Assembly: GCA_013416795.1 (NCBI GenBank)
Contig: RQSC01000027.1
Span: 515,810 to 579,809 of the forward strand
Length of the DNA stretch: 64,000 bases
Direction of reading: 5' to 3'
Source of the DNA: Prasinococcaceae sp. CCMP 1430
Taxonomy: Eukaryota; Prasinodermophyta; Palmophyllophyceae; Prasinococcales; Prasinococcaceae
A program made the translations under genes and the position numbers. The notes under the pieces are model-generated. The model did no database searches. It saw nothing but the letters and a program-made list of their open reading frames with translations, and was not told where the DNA came from. Shown here in pieces: positions 48,905 to 57,932 of the stretch (the first letter of the stretch is position 1; every line of letters starts with the position of its first letter).

Positions 48905-51900
48905 ATGGACGGCATGCACCCTGGAGGGGGCAGTGCCTCGTTCGGGGGTGCATATGAGGGTGGCGCGCAGCAGCAGCAGGAGCAGCAGCAGCAGCACAAC
49001 GGTCTACGGGTCAAGGTGCCTGCAAGAGGCGCGGAAGGAGCTGCGGCGGACCTCACAGGTGATAACGCATCGCAATCGTTCGTGCTTGCGGACGGTCGCG
49101 AGGTGGTCGTGACGTACGACGACGAGGGCATGCCGCGCATGGAGGTGGCCGCCGCCGCGCCGTCCATGTGGACACCGCGGAAGCGTGCGGGCGGCAGCTC
49201 TGCCTTTCGAGAAGTGATGCGCTCAGGCGGCGGCGGGAAGGTCCTCCGAAACCCCAACGATGATGCGTCTCTGTGCCACAAGTCGCTCAACTACTTCACG
49301 CAGTCACACCCGCTGCGGCAGTTCTGCATCCGCGTATGGCGCAATCCCAACTTCGAGGTCCTAATCATGCTGCTCATTTTTGCCAACTGCGTCACGCTCG
49401 CGCTGTACGATCCGACCATGCCCGAAGGCGAGGGCAAGTTCAACAAGGCCGCAGAGCAGTCCGAGGTCGTCTTCACAGTGCTCTTCACGATGGAGTTCGC
49501 CCTGAAAGTTATCGCGATGGGCTTGGCCCTCGCGCCGAACACGTACTTCCGCGATGGGTGGAACGCGATGGACGGTATCATCGTCATATTCTCGCTGCTC
49601 GGATTTATCGTGCCCGCAGCCAACATCAGCTCCGTCCGCACGGCGCGCGTCCTGCGCCCGCTGCGATCGATCTCAGTGCTGCCGGGCATGCGCATTCTGG
49701 TGAGCACGCTGCTGAACGCAATGCCGGCGATCGGAAACGTCATGCTGCTTTGCGCGTTCCTTTTCTTCGTCTTTGGCATCCTGGGTGTACAGCTCTTCGA
49801 GGGCGCGCTGCGCAATCGGTGCGTGGCGCCCGATCCAGGCACTGGCCAGTTCACGCAGGTGGTAGACATGGACGCCATATGCACCAACGCCACCTACCCA
49901 TGGCACGGCCCGCACTGCGACGAGGGCCACGTGTGCATGGACTGGTCAGACCTGAAGGTTGAGCTCGAAGGCGACACATACCATGGTTACGAGATCGGCC
50001 CCAATCCCAACTACGACATCACGCACTTCGACGACTTCCTGTTCGCCACACTGGCCATGTTCCAGAGCATCACGCTCGAGGGCTGGACACCAATAATGTA
50101 CAACTGCATGGACGGCACCTCCGGGTGGTCCTTCATCTACTTCACGCTCCTCATCTTCTTTGGCAGCTTCTTCGTGCTCAATCTCGCGCTCGCCGTGGTC
50201 TCAGAAATGCTCGATGAAACTGCGAAGGAGATCACAAGTGAGATGTACGAGGAGGAGGAGAACGCCAAAGCCGATGAAGAGCAAGGTGGCGGCGATGACG
50301 GCGAGGCCGCCGCGCTTGAAGACGGCACGGCAGATGATGGGGCGGAGATGGAGCCCGATCGGCGCAACATTCTGCAGAAGGCCGCCAGCGCTGCCGCGGG
50401 TGTTGCGGGCGCTGTGGGTGAGTCCATAATGAGTGCGGCAGAGACGGTCGGGCTTGGGGCGATCGACGACGATGACGCCGCGCAAAGGCTTTCCATCCGT
50501 GGCATCTGCCGCGGCATCATCGACTACGAGTATTTCTCGCCGTTTGTCACAGCCATCATCTTGCTCAACACCGTTATTCTTGCGGTCGAGTACGACGGCA
50601 TGTCCGAGTCGACGACTGATGCGCTCGATCAGGTCAACATCGGCTTTGCCATCTTCTTTATCGTCGAGATGGTGGTCAAAGTGTTGGGGCTGGGACTCAA
50701 GGAGTATGCGGCGGACCGATTCAACCTGTTCGACGCTTTTGTGGTCGGCTTGTCCATCATTGAGCTCGCTTCGGCGGGGGGCGGATCGCTCTCAGCCCTG
50801 CGGGCCTTCCGCATCCTCCGCGTGCTCAAGCTCGTGCGCTCGTGGGTATCCCTGCAGAAGTTCCTGGTGACGGTCTACCGCACGGTCACCGAGCTGGGCA
50901 ATTTGTGCTTCGTCGTGTTGCTCATCATCTTCATTTACGCCCTGCTGGGCATGCGGCTCTTCGGAGATCAGATGAACGACCTTCCGGGTGGGAGGCCTCG
51001 GCACCACTTTGACACGCTCCTGTGGGCCATGATCACCGTATTCCAGGTCCTGACGGGCGAGGACTGGAACGCCATAATGTACGACTGCATGCACGCGACC
51101 TCTGGCGCAGCGAGCATGTACTTCGTGACGCTGCTCATCTTCGGAAACTTCCTCATCGTGAACCTCTTCATCGGTATCCTGCTGGCTAACTTCGGCGAGG
51201 AGGTCGTGGACGATCCAGACATAGACCCTGAAGAGCTTGAGCACAAGGAGGAGCAAGAGCGAAAGCAGAAAGAGAAGAAAGAGAAGGAGAAGGAGCTGAA
51301 GAAGTTCCGCGCGGAGGCCGTCAAAGCCGACCCCAACCCATATGCAGGCAACGCCATTTGTCGCCTCAGCGAGCTGGAGCACAAGTCGCTCGGACTCTTC
51401 GAGACGACCTCTGGCGTTCGCACGATGGCCTACCGCATTGTTGACGACAAAAGGTTCGAATATGCCATCATGTGCCTGATCGCCATCAGCTCAGGTGTCA
51501 TGGCGTACGAGGCTCCCTCAGTGACTGCGAATGCAGACACGCGCGAGATCTTGGATGCGATCGACGCCACTTTCGCGGCGATCTTCTGCTTGGAGATGGC
51601 GCTCAAGCTGGTGGCCCTCGGAGGATTCAAGGGTCCGTACGCCTACGTGAAGGACGGCTGGAATGTTCTGGATGGCACCATCGTCATCTTCGCCGTGATC
51701 GGTATCGCTCTGAAGGATTTGAACCTCGGGTGGGTCCGCGCGCTGCGCGCCCTGCGCGCTCTGCGGCCGCTGCGCGCGATTTCGCGTATTCCCGAGCTCA
51801 AGGTGGTGGTCAATGCCCTCATTGCTTCCTTTCCGGGCATGGGCAATGTGATCGTCATTTGCCTGCTCTTCTGGTTCATCTTCGGCATCCTGGGCATGAA

Positions 51901-54349
51901 CCTCTTCATGGGCAAATTCCACTACTGCACGGATGGTGACGTGTTGACCAAGGAGGAGTGCACGGGCGTCGTGTGCGAGGTCGACTGCGAGGTCGTGCCT
52001 GAGTGCGCCGCGCTTCCCGATGGAGGGCTTTCTCTGCATGACTTCGACGCGCTGCGCGCGCTCGCCGACAACGACACCCTCTTCCCGGGAGCTGAGCTCA
52101 ACGCATCCAATCCGCTGGTGGAGAGCCTTGCCCGGGAATGGGCCAACAACGTCACGTTGCCCCCCGCCGCGCCAGCCACCGTGGCCGATCCCGCCGACGC
52201 AAACGCCACTTCCGACGATGACGCCGCGAGCCCGCCGCCGCATTCCGCGGAGGCGTATGCGCTTGCGCGCACGCTTCAATTCGGTGACTGTGCGGAGGCC
52301 TTCTCCAGCTGCGAAGCCGTGTCGTGCGCGGATCGCGAGTGGGAGAATTACGACATGAACTTCGACAACCTTGGCCAGGCCATGCAGACACTCTTCGAGA
52401 TGTCCACCACGGAGGGCTGGACTGCGGTGATGTACCAGGGGGTTGACGCCGTTGGCATTGACCATGGGCCCATCGAGTACTACAACGAGCCTGTGACCGC
52501 ATACTTTCTCATTTTTATGGTGATCGGATCCTTCTTCCTCCTTAACTTGTTCGTCGGCATCATCCTCGACAACTTCGCGCGGTTGCGCTCTGAGAGCGAG
52601 ACGGGCAGCGTGTTCCTAACTAGCCGACAGAAGGCGTGGGTGGACGCCGCGCGTTTGGCCTTCAGCCAGGCTGCCGAGGCGGAGCCTGAGCCGCCCGAGC
52701 ATCCCACGCGCAAGATGTTCTTCGACGTTGTGAGCGACGTGCGTTTCGAGTACGCAGTGTTGGGTGCCATTTTGTGCAACACGATCGTCATGGCTATGAA
52801 CCACTACGACATGTCCGACGATTTCGTCACTATTCTTGAGATTCTTAACTACCTCTTCACAGCCTTCTTCACGTTGGAGGCCGGGGCCAAGATCATAGGC
52901 CTCGGCTTTGGTGGCTACCTAGCGAATCACTGGAACAAGTTCGACTTCGTCGTGGTCCTCGCGAGCTGGGTCGGTATCATAGCAGGCTCGGGCGGGTCCA
53001 TCAGCGCCATTCGCATCTTCCGCATCGCGCGCGTGTTCAGGCTCGTACGCCGTCTGAAGACCGTGCGCACCATGTTCACGACGCTACTCGTTGCGCTACC
53101 CACCCTCGTCAACGTGTTCATGCTGGTGCTGCTCATATTCTTCGTATTCGCCGTGCTGGGTGTGAACATGTTCGGCACGGTTGAGGAGGGCGAGTGCGTC
53201 GACAAGCACGCCAACTTTTCGACGTTCGGCAAGAGCATGCTGCTGCTCTTCAGGAGCTCTACCGGCGAGGCCTGGAACTGCATCATGTACGACGTGATGG
53301 TGTCCGGCGACAAGTGCGACAGCACAGAGATCAAGGACGAGCATGGAAATATCCTCAAGCACAACAACTGCGGCAGCCCCATCGCGCCGATCTATTTCGT
53401 CCTCTTTGTGCTCATTGGCTCCTTTCTCATGCTCAACCTGCTCATCGCTGTCGTGCTTGAGAACTTCTCTGCCAATACCAAGGCTGACGAGCTGGAGATC
53501 AACAAAGACACCATCGATGACTTCAAGGACGTGTGGAAGCGCTTCGACCCGCGCGCCACAAACTTCATCAAGGTGCACGAGCTCGAGGCGCTCGTGCGCG
53601 CGACTCCCAAGCCGCTTGGACTCGCCGGCACAGACCCGACGCGCAAAGAGATGGCCATCTTCCTGGCCAAGCTCAAGCTGCCCGCCGGTGACTACCTGCT
53701 CTTCCAGGACGTCATTCGTGCGCTCTCCTTGGCGGCCATAGGAGTGAACGATAATGAGCTGCCCAGCGAAATTCGGAAGAGCCTCGAGGTGCAGGCTAAC
53801 AGGCAGCGAAACGATCTCGTCGCGACAGCTGAGGAGTCCGGGCACGTCAAGGACGTCCGCGGCAAGGCGGCAATGCTGGACATGAAGCCAGGCGAGCTAT
53901 ATGCGTTGCAGCTCGCGCAGTCATGGGTGAAGGGGTGGATCGAGCGCAAGCGCCGCAAGAAAGAGGAGGAGAAGCGCCGAGAGGAGGGCCTCGCGAGCGC
54001 CGACAGGCGTGCCGCGGAGCATGTCATGGCACTGCTTGAGCGCGCGCGTGCGGAGTTCAACTCGACGAGTGGCGCCGCTGCAGGTAGCATGGGCTTTGAC
54101 GCGGTGGCCTCGCCGCCCGCCTCAGCACTGGCGCGCGCTGGGGCCGAGGCGCACATGGCGGGCCTGCTCTCGAAGGGCTACGAACAGCGTGCTGGCATCG
54201 GTGATGCGGCTGACGCGCCTGCTGCCGATCCTGACGTCGGTGTGCTCGGTCAAGGCTGGGGCGGCGAGGGCGCAGCATCCGGCGGTGGTGCTGAGCTGCC
54301 GCAGATGGGCGGCTTCTCGTCGACAAACCCCACCTTCGACGGCCGTTGA
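48905..54349 (+). CDS. Four-domain voltage-gated calcium channel (Cav type)
   Basis: One 5.4-kb exon encoding 1814 residues. Four homologous six-span domains are present. Each S4 has regularly spaced arginines (e.g. RTARVLRPLRSISVLPGMR; RALRALRALRPLRAISRIPELK; RIFRIARVFRLVRRLKTVR). The pore loops read TLEGW, TGEDW, TTEGW and TGEAW, placing glutamates E392, E719, E1170 and E1455 at the selectivity ring. This EEEE ring is the calcium-selective pattern. After domain IV come a Cav-type EF-hand-like stretch (DDFKDVWKRFDPRATNFIKVHELEALV) and an IQ-like helix (LQLAQSWVKGWIERKRRKK). Acidic Glu/Gln-rich linkers separate domains I-II, and domain III has a Cys-rich extracellular loop. In Chlamydomonas, CAV2 of this type sits in the flagellar membrane; a ciliary role here is inference supported by the neighbouring ciliary genes. 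Confidence 0.95.
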   Translation: MDGMHPGGGSASFGGAYEGGAQQQQEQQQQHNGLRVKVPARGAEGAAADLTGDNASQSFVLADGREVVVTYDDEGMPRMEVAAAAPSMWTPRKRAGGSSAFREVMRSGGGGKVLRNPNDDASLCHKSLNYFTQSHPLRQFCIRVWRNPNFEVLIMLLIFANCVTLALYDPTMPEGEGKFNKAAEQSEVVFTVLFTMEFALKVIAMGLALAPNTYFRDGWNAMDGIIVIFSLLGFIVPAANISSVRTARVLRPLRSISVLPGMRILVSTLLNAMPAIGNVMLLCAFLFFVFGILGVQLFEGALRNRCVAPDPGTGQFTQVVDMDAICTNATYPWHGPHCDEGHVCMDWSDLKVELEGDTYHGYEIGPNPNYDITHFDDFLFATLAMFQSITLEGWTPIMYNCMDGTSGWSFIYFTLLIFFGSFFVLNLALAVVSEMLDETAKEITSEMYEEEENAKADEEQGGGDDGEAAALEDGTADDGAEMEPDRRNILQKAASAAAGVAGAVGESIMSAAETVGLGAIDDDDAAQRLSIRGICRGIIDYEYFSPFVTAIILLNTVILAVEYDGMSESTTDALDQVNIGFAIFFIVEMVVKVLGLGLKEYAADRFNLFDAFVVGLSIIELASAGGGSLSALRAFRILRVLKLVRSWVSLQKFLVTVYRTVTELGNLCFVVLLIIFIYALLGMRLFGDQMNDLPGGRPRHHFDTLLWAMITVFQVLTGEDWNAIMYDCMHATSGAASMYFVTLLIFGNFLIVNLFIGILLANFGEEVVDDPDIDPEELEHKEEQERKQKEKKEKEKELKKFRAEAVKADPNPYAGNAICRLSELEHKSLGLFETTSGVRTMAYRIVDDKRFEYAIMCLIAISSGVMAYEAPSVTANADTREILDAIDATFAAIFCLEMALKLVALGGFKGPYAYVKDGWNVLDGTIVIFAVIGIALKDLNLGWVRALRALRALRPLRAISRIPELKVVVNALIASFPGMGNVIVICLLFWFIFGILGMNLFMGKFHYCTDGDVLTKEECTGVVCEVDCEVVPECAALPDGGLSLHDFDALRALADNDTLFPGAELNASNPLVESLAREWANNVTLPPAAPATVADPADANATSDDDAASPPPHSAEAYALARTLQFGDCAEAFSSCEAVSCADREWENYDMNFDNLGQAMQTLFEMSTTEGWTAVMYQGVDAVGIDHGPIEYYNEPVTAYFLIFMVIGSFFLLNLFVGIILDNFARLRSESETGSVFLTSRQKAWVDAARLAFSQAAEAEPEPPEHPTRKMFFDVVSDVRFEYAVLGAILCNTIVMAMNHYDMSDDFVTILEILNYLFTAFFTLEAGAKIIGLGFGGYLANHWNKFDFVVVLASWVGIIAGSGGSISAIRIFRIARVFRLVRRLKTVRTMFTTLLVALPTLVNVFMLVLLIFFVFAVLGVNMFGTVEEGECVDKHANFSTFGKSMLLLFRSSTGEAWNCIMYDVMVSGDKCDSTEIKDEHGNILKHNNCGSPIAPIYFVLFVLIGSFLMLNLLIAVVLENFSANTKADELEINKDTIDDFKDVWKRFDPRATNFIKVHELEALVRATPKPLGLAGTDPTRKEMAIFLAKLKLPAGDYLLFQDVIRALSLAAIGVNDNELPSEIRKSLEVQANRQRNDLVATAEESGHVKDVRGKAAMLDMKPGELYALQLAQSWVKGWIERKRRKKEEEKRREEGLASADRRAAEHVMALLERARAEFNSTSGAAAGSMGFDAVASPPASALARAGAEAHMAGLLSKGYEQRAGIGDAADAPAADPDVGVLGQGWGGEGAASGGGAELPQMGGFSSTNPTFDGR

Positions 54350-54715
54350 CGCGCAGCAGTCCCCCGCGCACCCCCCCCAGCGGGTAAGTGCCCTGCCTCC
54401 CGTTATGAGAGGGCAGGGCACAGTGCAGATATCTGCCCACCGCTCCATTCTGTAATTTGCTGTCTGCAGAGACTAGGGAGGGCGTGTCCAGCGCGTCAAC
54501 GCTGCTCGCTAGCTCGCGGCCCCGAAAGCGAGCGCGAGGGCGGCGGCGCGCGCCCGGACGGCATCGACGCGGCTTGACTCGCATCGGTACGCTGTGTGCG
54601 CTCACTTACGTTCTCTTGGCTCAGAGCTCTCGCGCAATCGAGGTCTGGTGTCATATGCGGCGCGGCGCGGCGCGCGCGTCTGTGCGCGTGCGTGGTGCGC
54701 GCGCGCTCCACTACC
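54350..54715. other. Convergent intergenic region
   Basis: About 365 bp between the channel stop and the minus-strand securin-like stop. A TGTAA word lies at 54451-54455 after CTCCATTC, 102 bp beyond the channel stop. No gene recognised. Confidence 0.45.
54451..54455 (+). terminator. TGTAA polyadenylation word for the calcium channel
   Basis: TGTAATTTGC, 102 bp after the channel stop codon, in a locally AT-richer patch. It matches the chlorophyte poly(A) signal. Confidence 0.4.
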
Positions 54716-55522
54716 TCAGTGCTGTGTGTGTGTGCAATCCTCGGTGTCGATGGCAACCGGCCCGATGTCGATCTCAGGTAGGTCTGGTAATGAGTCAGCT
54801 CCAAGCACGGGCGCGTCCAGTGCGTCAAGCTCGATGTCGAGCGCCGGCGGCGCGTCGTCGAGCGGTGGCGCTTCGGGGAGCGACACAGTCTCCAGCTCCT
54901 TCTGTGCGAGCGCCAGCGCCAGCTCGTCATCCTCCACGGCGTCCCAGAGCGCGTTCTGCGCCTGCGCGGCCGCGACGCCCGAGCCGCCCCCACGCACGCC
55001 GGCGGCCAAACGCTGCGCCCTGCGCGCGAACTCGGCGTCCTCTGCGCGCCGCGCGGCGGCGAGGACCTCCTCGCCCGTCACGCTGATGCCTTCGCACGGC
55101 CCGCGCGCGTACTCCTCGGCAAGCCTCGCAATCTCATCCCCTTGCGCGCGCACCGCGAGCTGTGCCGCCGTCTGCCAGCTGCTGGCCGGCGTCTTTGCCT
55201 GAATGGGCTTCAGCACGCTCCCCCCACCCTTGCCACCGAAGCCCCCGCCTTTGCCGCCGCCCAGCCCGCTCGGTTTGCTCACAGAGTTGGTGATATCGCC
55301 GAGCGTGCGCCTCGGTCGCAGGCCAGTGCCCGGGGTCTTGCCGCCCAGCGGTGCTGCCTGCTTGCCCTTGCCCGCGGGTGTCTGTATGTTGTGCAGCGGC
55401 GTGCCGAAGGAGCGGCTGCCGAGGCCCTTGCCGAGCGACGGCGTCCGCGGGTACGCAGACCCGGACGCGCCGGCGTTCTCATCCTGCAGCGCCGGCATCG
55501 CAAAGCGCACGCCGCCGTCCAT
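54716..55522 (-). CDS. Candidate securin (PATRONUS-like): D-box, DEN-box, acidic C-terminus
   Basis: A 268-residue frame from the ATG at 55522. The N-terminal 120 residues look disordered and basic, with four features in order: a DEN motif (residues 14-16, ALQDENAG), SFGTPLHNIQTPAGKGK (38-54), a destruction-box RRTLGDITN (71-79, fits RxxLxxxxN), and a Gly/Lys region. A helical middle (QTAAQLAVRAQGDEIARLAEEYARG) follows. The C-terminus has acidic proline-leucine words (LPEAPPLDDAPPALDIELDALDAPVL... DLPEIDIGPVAID). Securins and plant PATRONUS proteins share this order: DEN/KEN box, D-box, acidic tail that occupies separase. No sequence-wide homology is claimed; the layout is the evidence. It could instead be another APC/C substrate. 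Confidence 0.5.
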   Translation of the reverse strand: MDGGVRFAMPALQDENAGASGSAYPRTPSLGKGLGSRSFGTPLHNIQTPAGKGKQAAPLGGKTPGTGLRPRRTLGDITNSVSKPSGLGGGKGGGFGGKGGGSVLKPIQAKTPASSWQTAAQLAVRAQGDEIARLAEEYARGPCEGISVTGEEVLAAARRAEDAEFARRAQRLAAGVRGGGSGVAAAQAQNALWDAVEDDELALALAQKELETVSLPEAPPLDDAPPALDIELDALDAPVLGADSLPDLPEIDIGPVAIDTEDCTHTQH

Positions 55523-56176
55523 GACGCGCGCGCTCAGCGAGGACACGTGGTCGACGTAGGATGGCTACCTTCCCCCCTTCGTCCCTGGCCCTCCCCCAAC
55601 CACGCGCAAGCCGAGCACGAGTGCCTCGCCGCGCCCCCCGGGCCCACCCTGCGGACCCACGGCCGCCCGCGCCCCCACGAAAGCTCTCGGGACGGCGAAG
55701 GCGAGCGCGCGGGAGCCTTGCCAGGCCTCGAGGCCTCCTCTCTTCCCTCCTCCACACCCCCGCCCCACCCGCCCCCACCCCCTCCGTTCCGATGCGCGCC
55801 CCGCGCGCGCCGTGTGGCACACATCGCGCGCGGCCGCGGCGCGAGCGCATGCGTCATTTAGGTCTTATCCATTAAAAGGGTTTGTAATCCACACATGAAA
55901 CGATTCATTTTGATGAGCGCGTCGCCCGTTCCTAGGTTAGGGTTGTGTTTGAGGCTTTCGAGTTTGCGCGCGCGCGCGCGCGCCCCTGCGCTTTTTGCGG
56001 CACAAAACGCGCGCGCGCGCGCGCGCCATCGAAACGCAGGAGCGCGTTCGTCCCAGGTTCGGGCTTGAGATCCAGGGGAAGCGGAGGCTTCAGACCCGGG
56101 ATCAGACCTGTATGACCCGGTTCATCCGCACATATGACCTGGGTCGCGGCGGCAACGCGGGCGAGCGTCGCGTGCT
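55523..56176. other. Divergent upstream region (securin-like / HIBCH-like)
   Basis: A C-rich pyrimidine tract (55740-55790) is followed by an AT-rich patch (55855-55920, including TTAAAAGGGTTTGTAATCC). GTTAGGGTTG lies at 55936-55945 and CGCG tracts at 55965-56030. A missing 5' exon of the plus-strand gene may lie near 56000-56170. No gene recognised. Confidence 0.45.
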
Positions 56177-57756
56177 GTGCATGGCGAGGCGGCCGCCGCG
56201 GCCGCTGCGCCAACGGGTGTGTTGGCTTCTGTGTCAGAAGCGGGAGTCGTGACGGTGAAGCTCGGGAGGAACGCAGAAGCAGTCGCGCCGCGCAGTGCGC
56301 ACGCAGCAGACCTGGCATACGTTGAGAAGCTCGAGGCGGCAGTGAGCGCAGCCGCCGGCAACAGCTGCGTGCACACCGTCGTGCTGGACCTGAGCGCGCC
56401 GGACTTCATGGCGCTCGGCGACCACATGTCTCTTGCGGTTGCGCGCGCCGAACAAGTCCAGGCGGCCACTACGCCGCATAAGTCTGAGCCGCAGCTGCCG
56501 CCAGGAGCAGCACAGGCGCTTCTGCGCGCGGAGGCGTCGCTGGCAGAAACCTGGTCGGGGCTGTGCGAGTCCAAGCTCTGCGTGGCGGTGCTCGGCGACG
56601 TGGTGAGCTCGCTCGGACTCGCACTCGCACTCCCATGCGCCTTGCGCGTTGCGGCGCACTCGACTGTGGTGCAGACTCCGGAAGCATTGCTGGGCCTGCC
56701 CGTGCGCCACGGCTTTGCGTCCGCAGCGTGCCACACCTTGGGCCCCGAGTGGTCGCTCTACCTCGCGCTCACCGGGCAGCCGCTGCCTCTGCGTGGCGCT
56801 GGGGAATCTGACCCGAGAGACCTGCTTGCCACGGGCATCGCGACTCATCTCACGCCTGACGAGAGCTTGGAGGACCTACTTTCTTCGCTGGGCACGGCGC
56901 AGACAGATGTCGACGCTCGGGAGGCTGTCGACGCTCTCGGGTTTGGGCTTGACGACCGTGACACACCGGCGGGCCGGTTGCGAGCGACAGTCGAAGAGTG
57001 CTTTTGCGGACCGCAAAGCATCACAGATGTTGACAGTGCACTGCAGAAGCATGCTGAGTCTGCCGAGGAGGACGGCGCGTGGGCAGCAGCATCGCGGGAC
57101 GCGATGCACCTCGCTCCGCCGGCGGCGTGCGCTGCCATATTCGCACACATCAGGGGCATAGTCGGAGCACAACGCGCTGCGCGACGAGTGCCACCGTGGC
57201 CGCCAACAGGGCCCTCTCCGCTCGCGAGCGTGGCAGGGGCACTGGATGCCGAGTATCGCTTAACACTCAAGGTGCGAGCAGCATTCTCTTGCACAGTGTG
57301 CGCCTCGAGTGTGCTGACCGACTGCGCGCACAAAGGCGACATACTGCTGACGCATATACCGATGCTCTACCACAGCTTCTAGCGCGCGAAGACTTCTTGC
57401 GTGCCGTGTCTGCCCTTGGCGAGGACGAGCGCTGCGAGTGCTCACCCGCGGGACTGAAAGCGGCCATAAGCTCGATCGACGTGCTCGGGCTTACAGCGGA
57501 TCGCAACGACCTCCCGGCGAGCGGGAGCAGCAACGCCAGCCGACCTGGGTCTCCGGAGAGCCCGTACGCTCGGCGCCACGCTGAACAAGTCGCGAGGGAC
57601 TGGGCGGACAGTCGCTACCCAGGCCGCCCCGCCGCGTTTACTGAGACGCGCCGTGCGAAGGTGAAGAAGCTCACAGATGCGCTCGCGGAGGACGGAGTCA
57701 ACCTCGATGACTCGCTCAAGGTTGAGCCTCTGAAGCGCGTGCGGCGCATTCGGTAG
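56177..57756 (+). CDS. Divergent 3-hydroxyisobutyryl-CoA hydrolase/crotonase-fold protein
   Basis: Exons (56177)-57271 and 57376-57756 join in phase 0 (GTGCGA...CCACAG); ~490 residues. The fold is recognisable from CESKLCVAVLGDVVSSLGLALALPCALRVAAHSTVVQTPEALLGLPVRHG, LALTGQPLPLRGA and LLATGIATHL, which follow HIBCH/enoyl-CoA hydratase-2-like proteins, and LAREDFLRAVSAL after the splice, which matches the ...DFxEGVRA region. The oxyanion-hole GGG is replaced by VVSSLG, and the FPDVG aspartate by PVRHG, so catalysis is doubtful. The C-terminal ~60 residues are basic (ETRRAKVKKL...). There is no in-frame ATG near the start: 56177 is a GTG, and an in-frame stop lies 40 bp upstream, so a short 5' exon is probably missing. 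Confidence 0.65.
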
Positions 57757-57932
57757 AGACGTGCAGTGCAGGGTAGCTACAGTAGCTAGATGTCGTAGAT
57801 AGCTCGGTTTACAGCGCCGTAATAGGCTAGTACTTTCCGTGCTCTCTAGCCTAGTCGCGCAGCTACCGCTGCTCGCTTGAGGGGTCCAGCTCATATCATC
57901 GCGCGCAGGCGCTTCAGGTACACCGCACAGCT

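Noticed and set aside
41939-54349. JMJD5/KDM8 as a further ciliary gene of the cluster
   Set aside because: JMJD5 is a nuclear hydroxylase in other eukaryotes; I know of no ciliary role, so I left it out of that argument.
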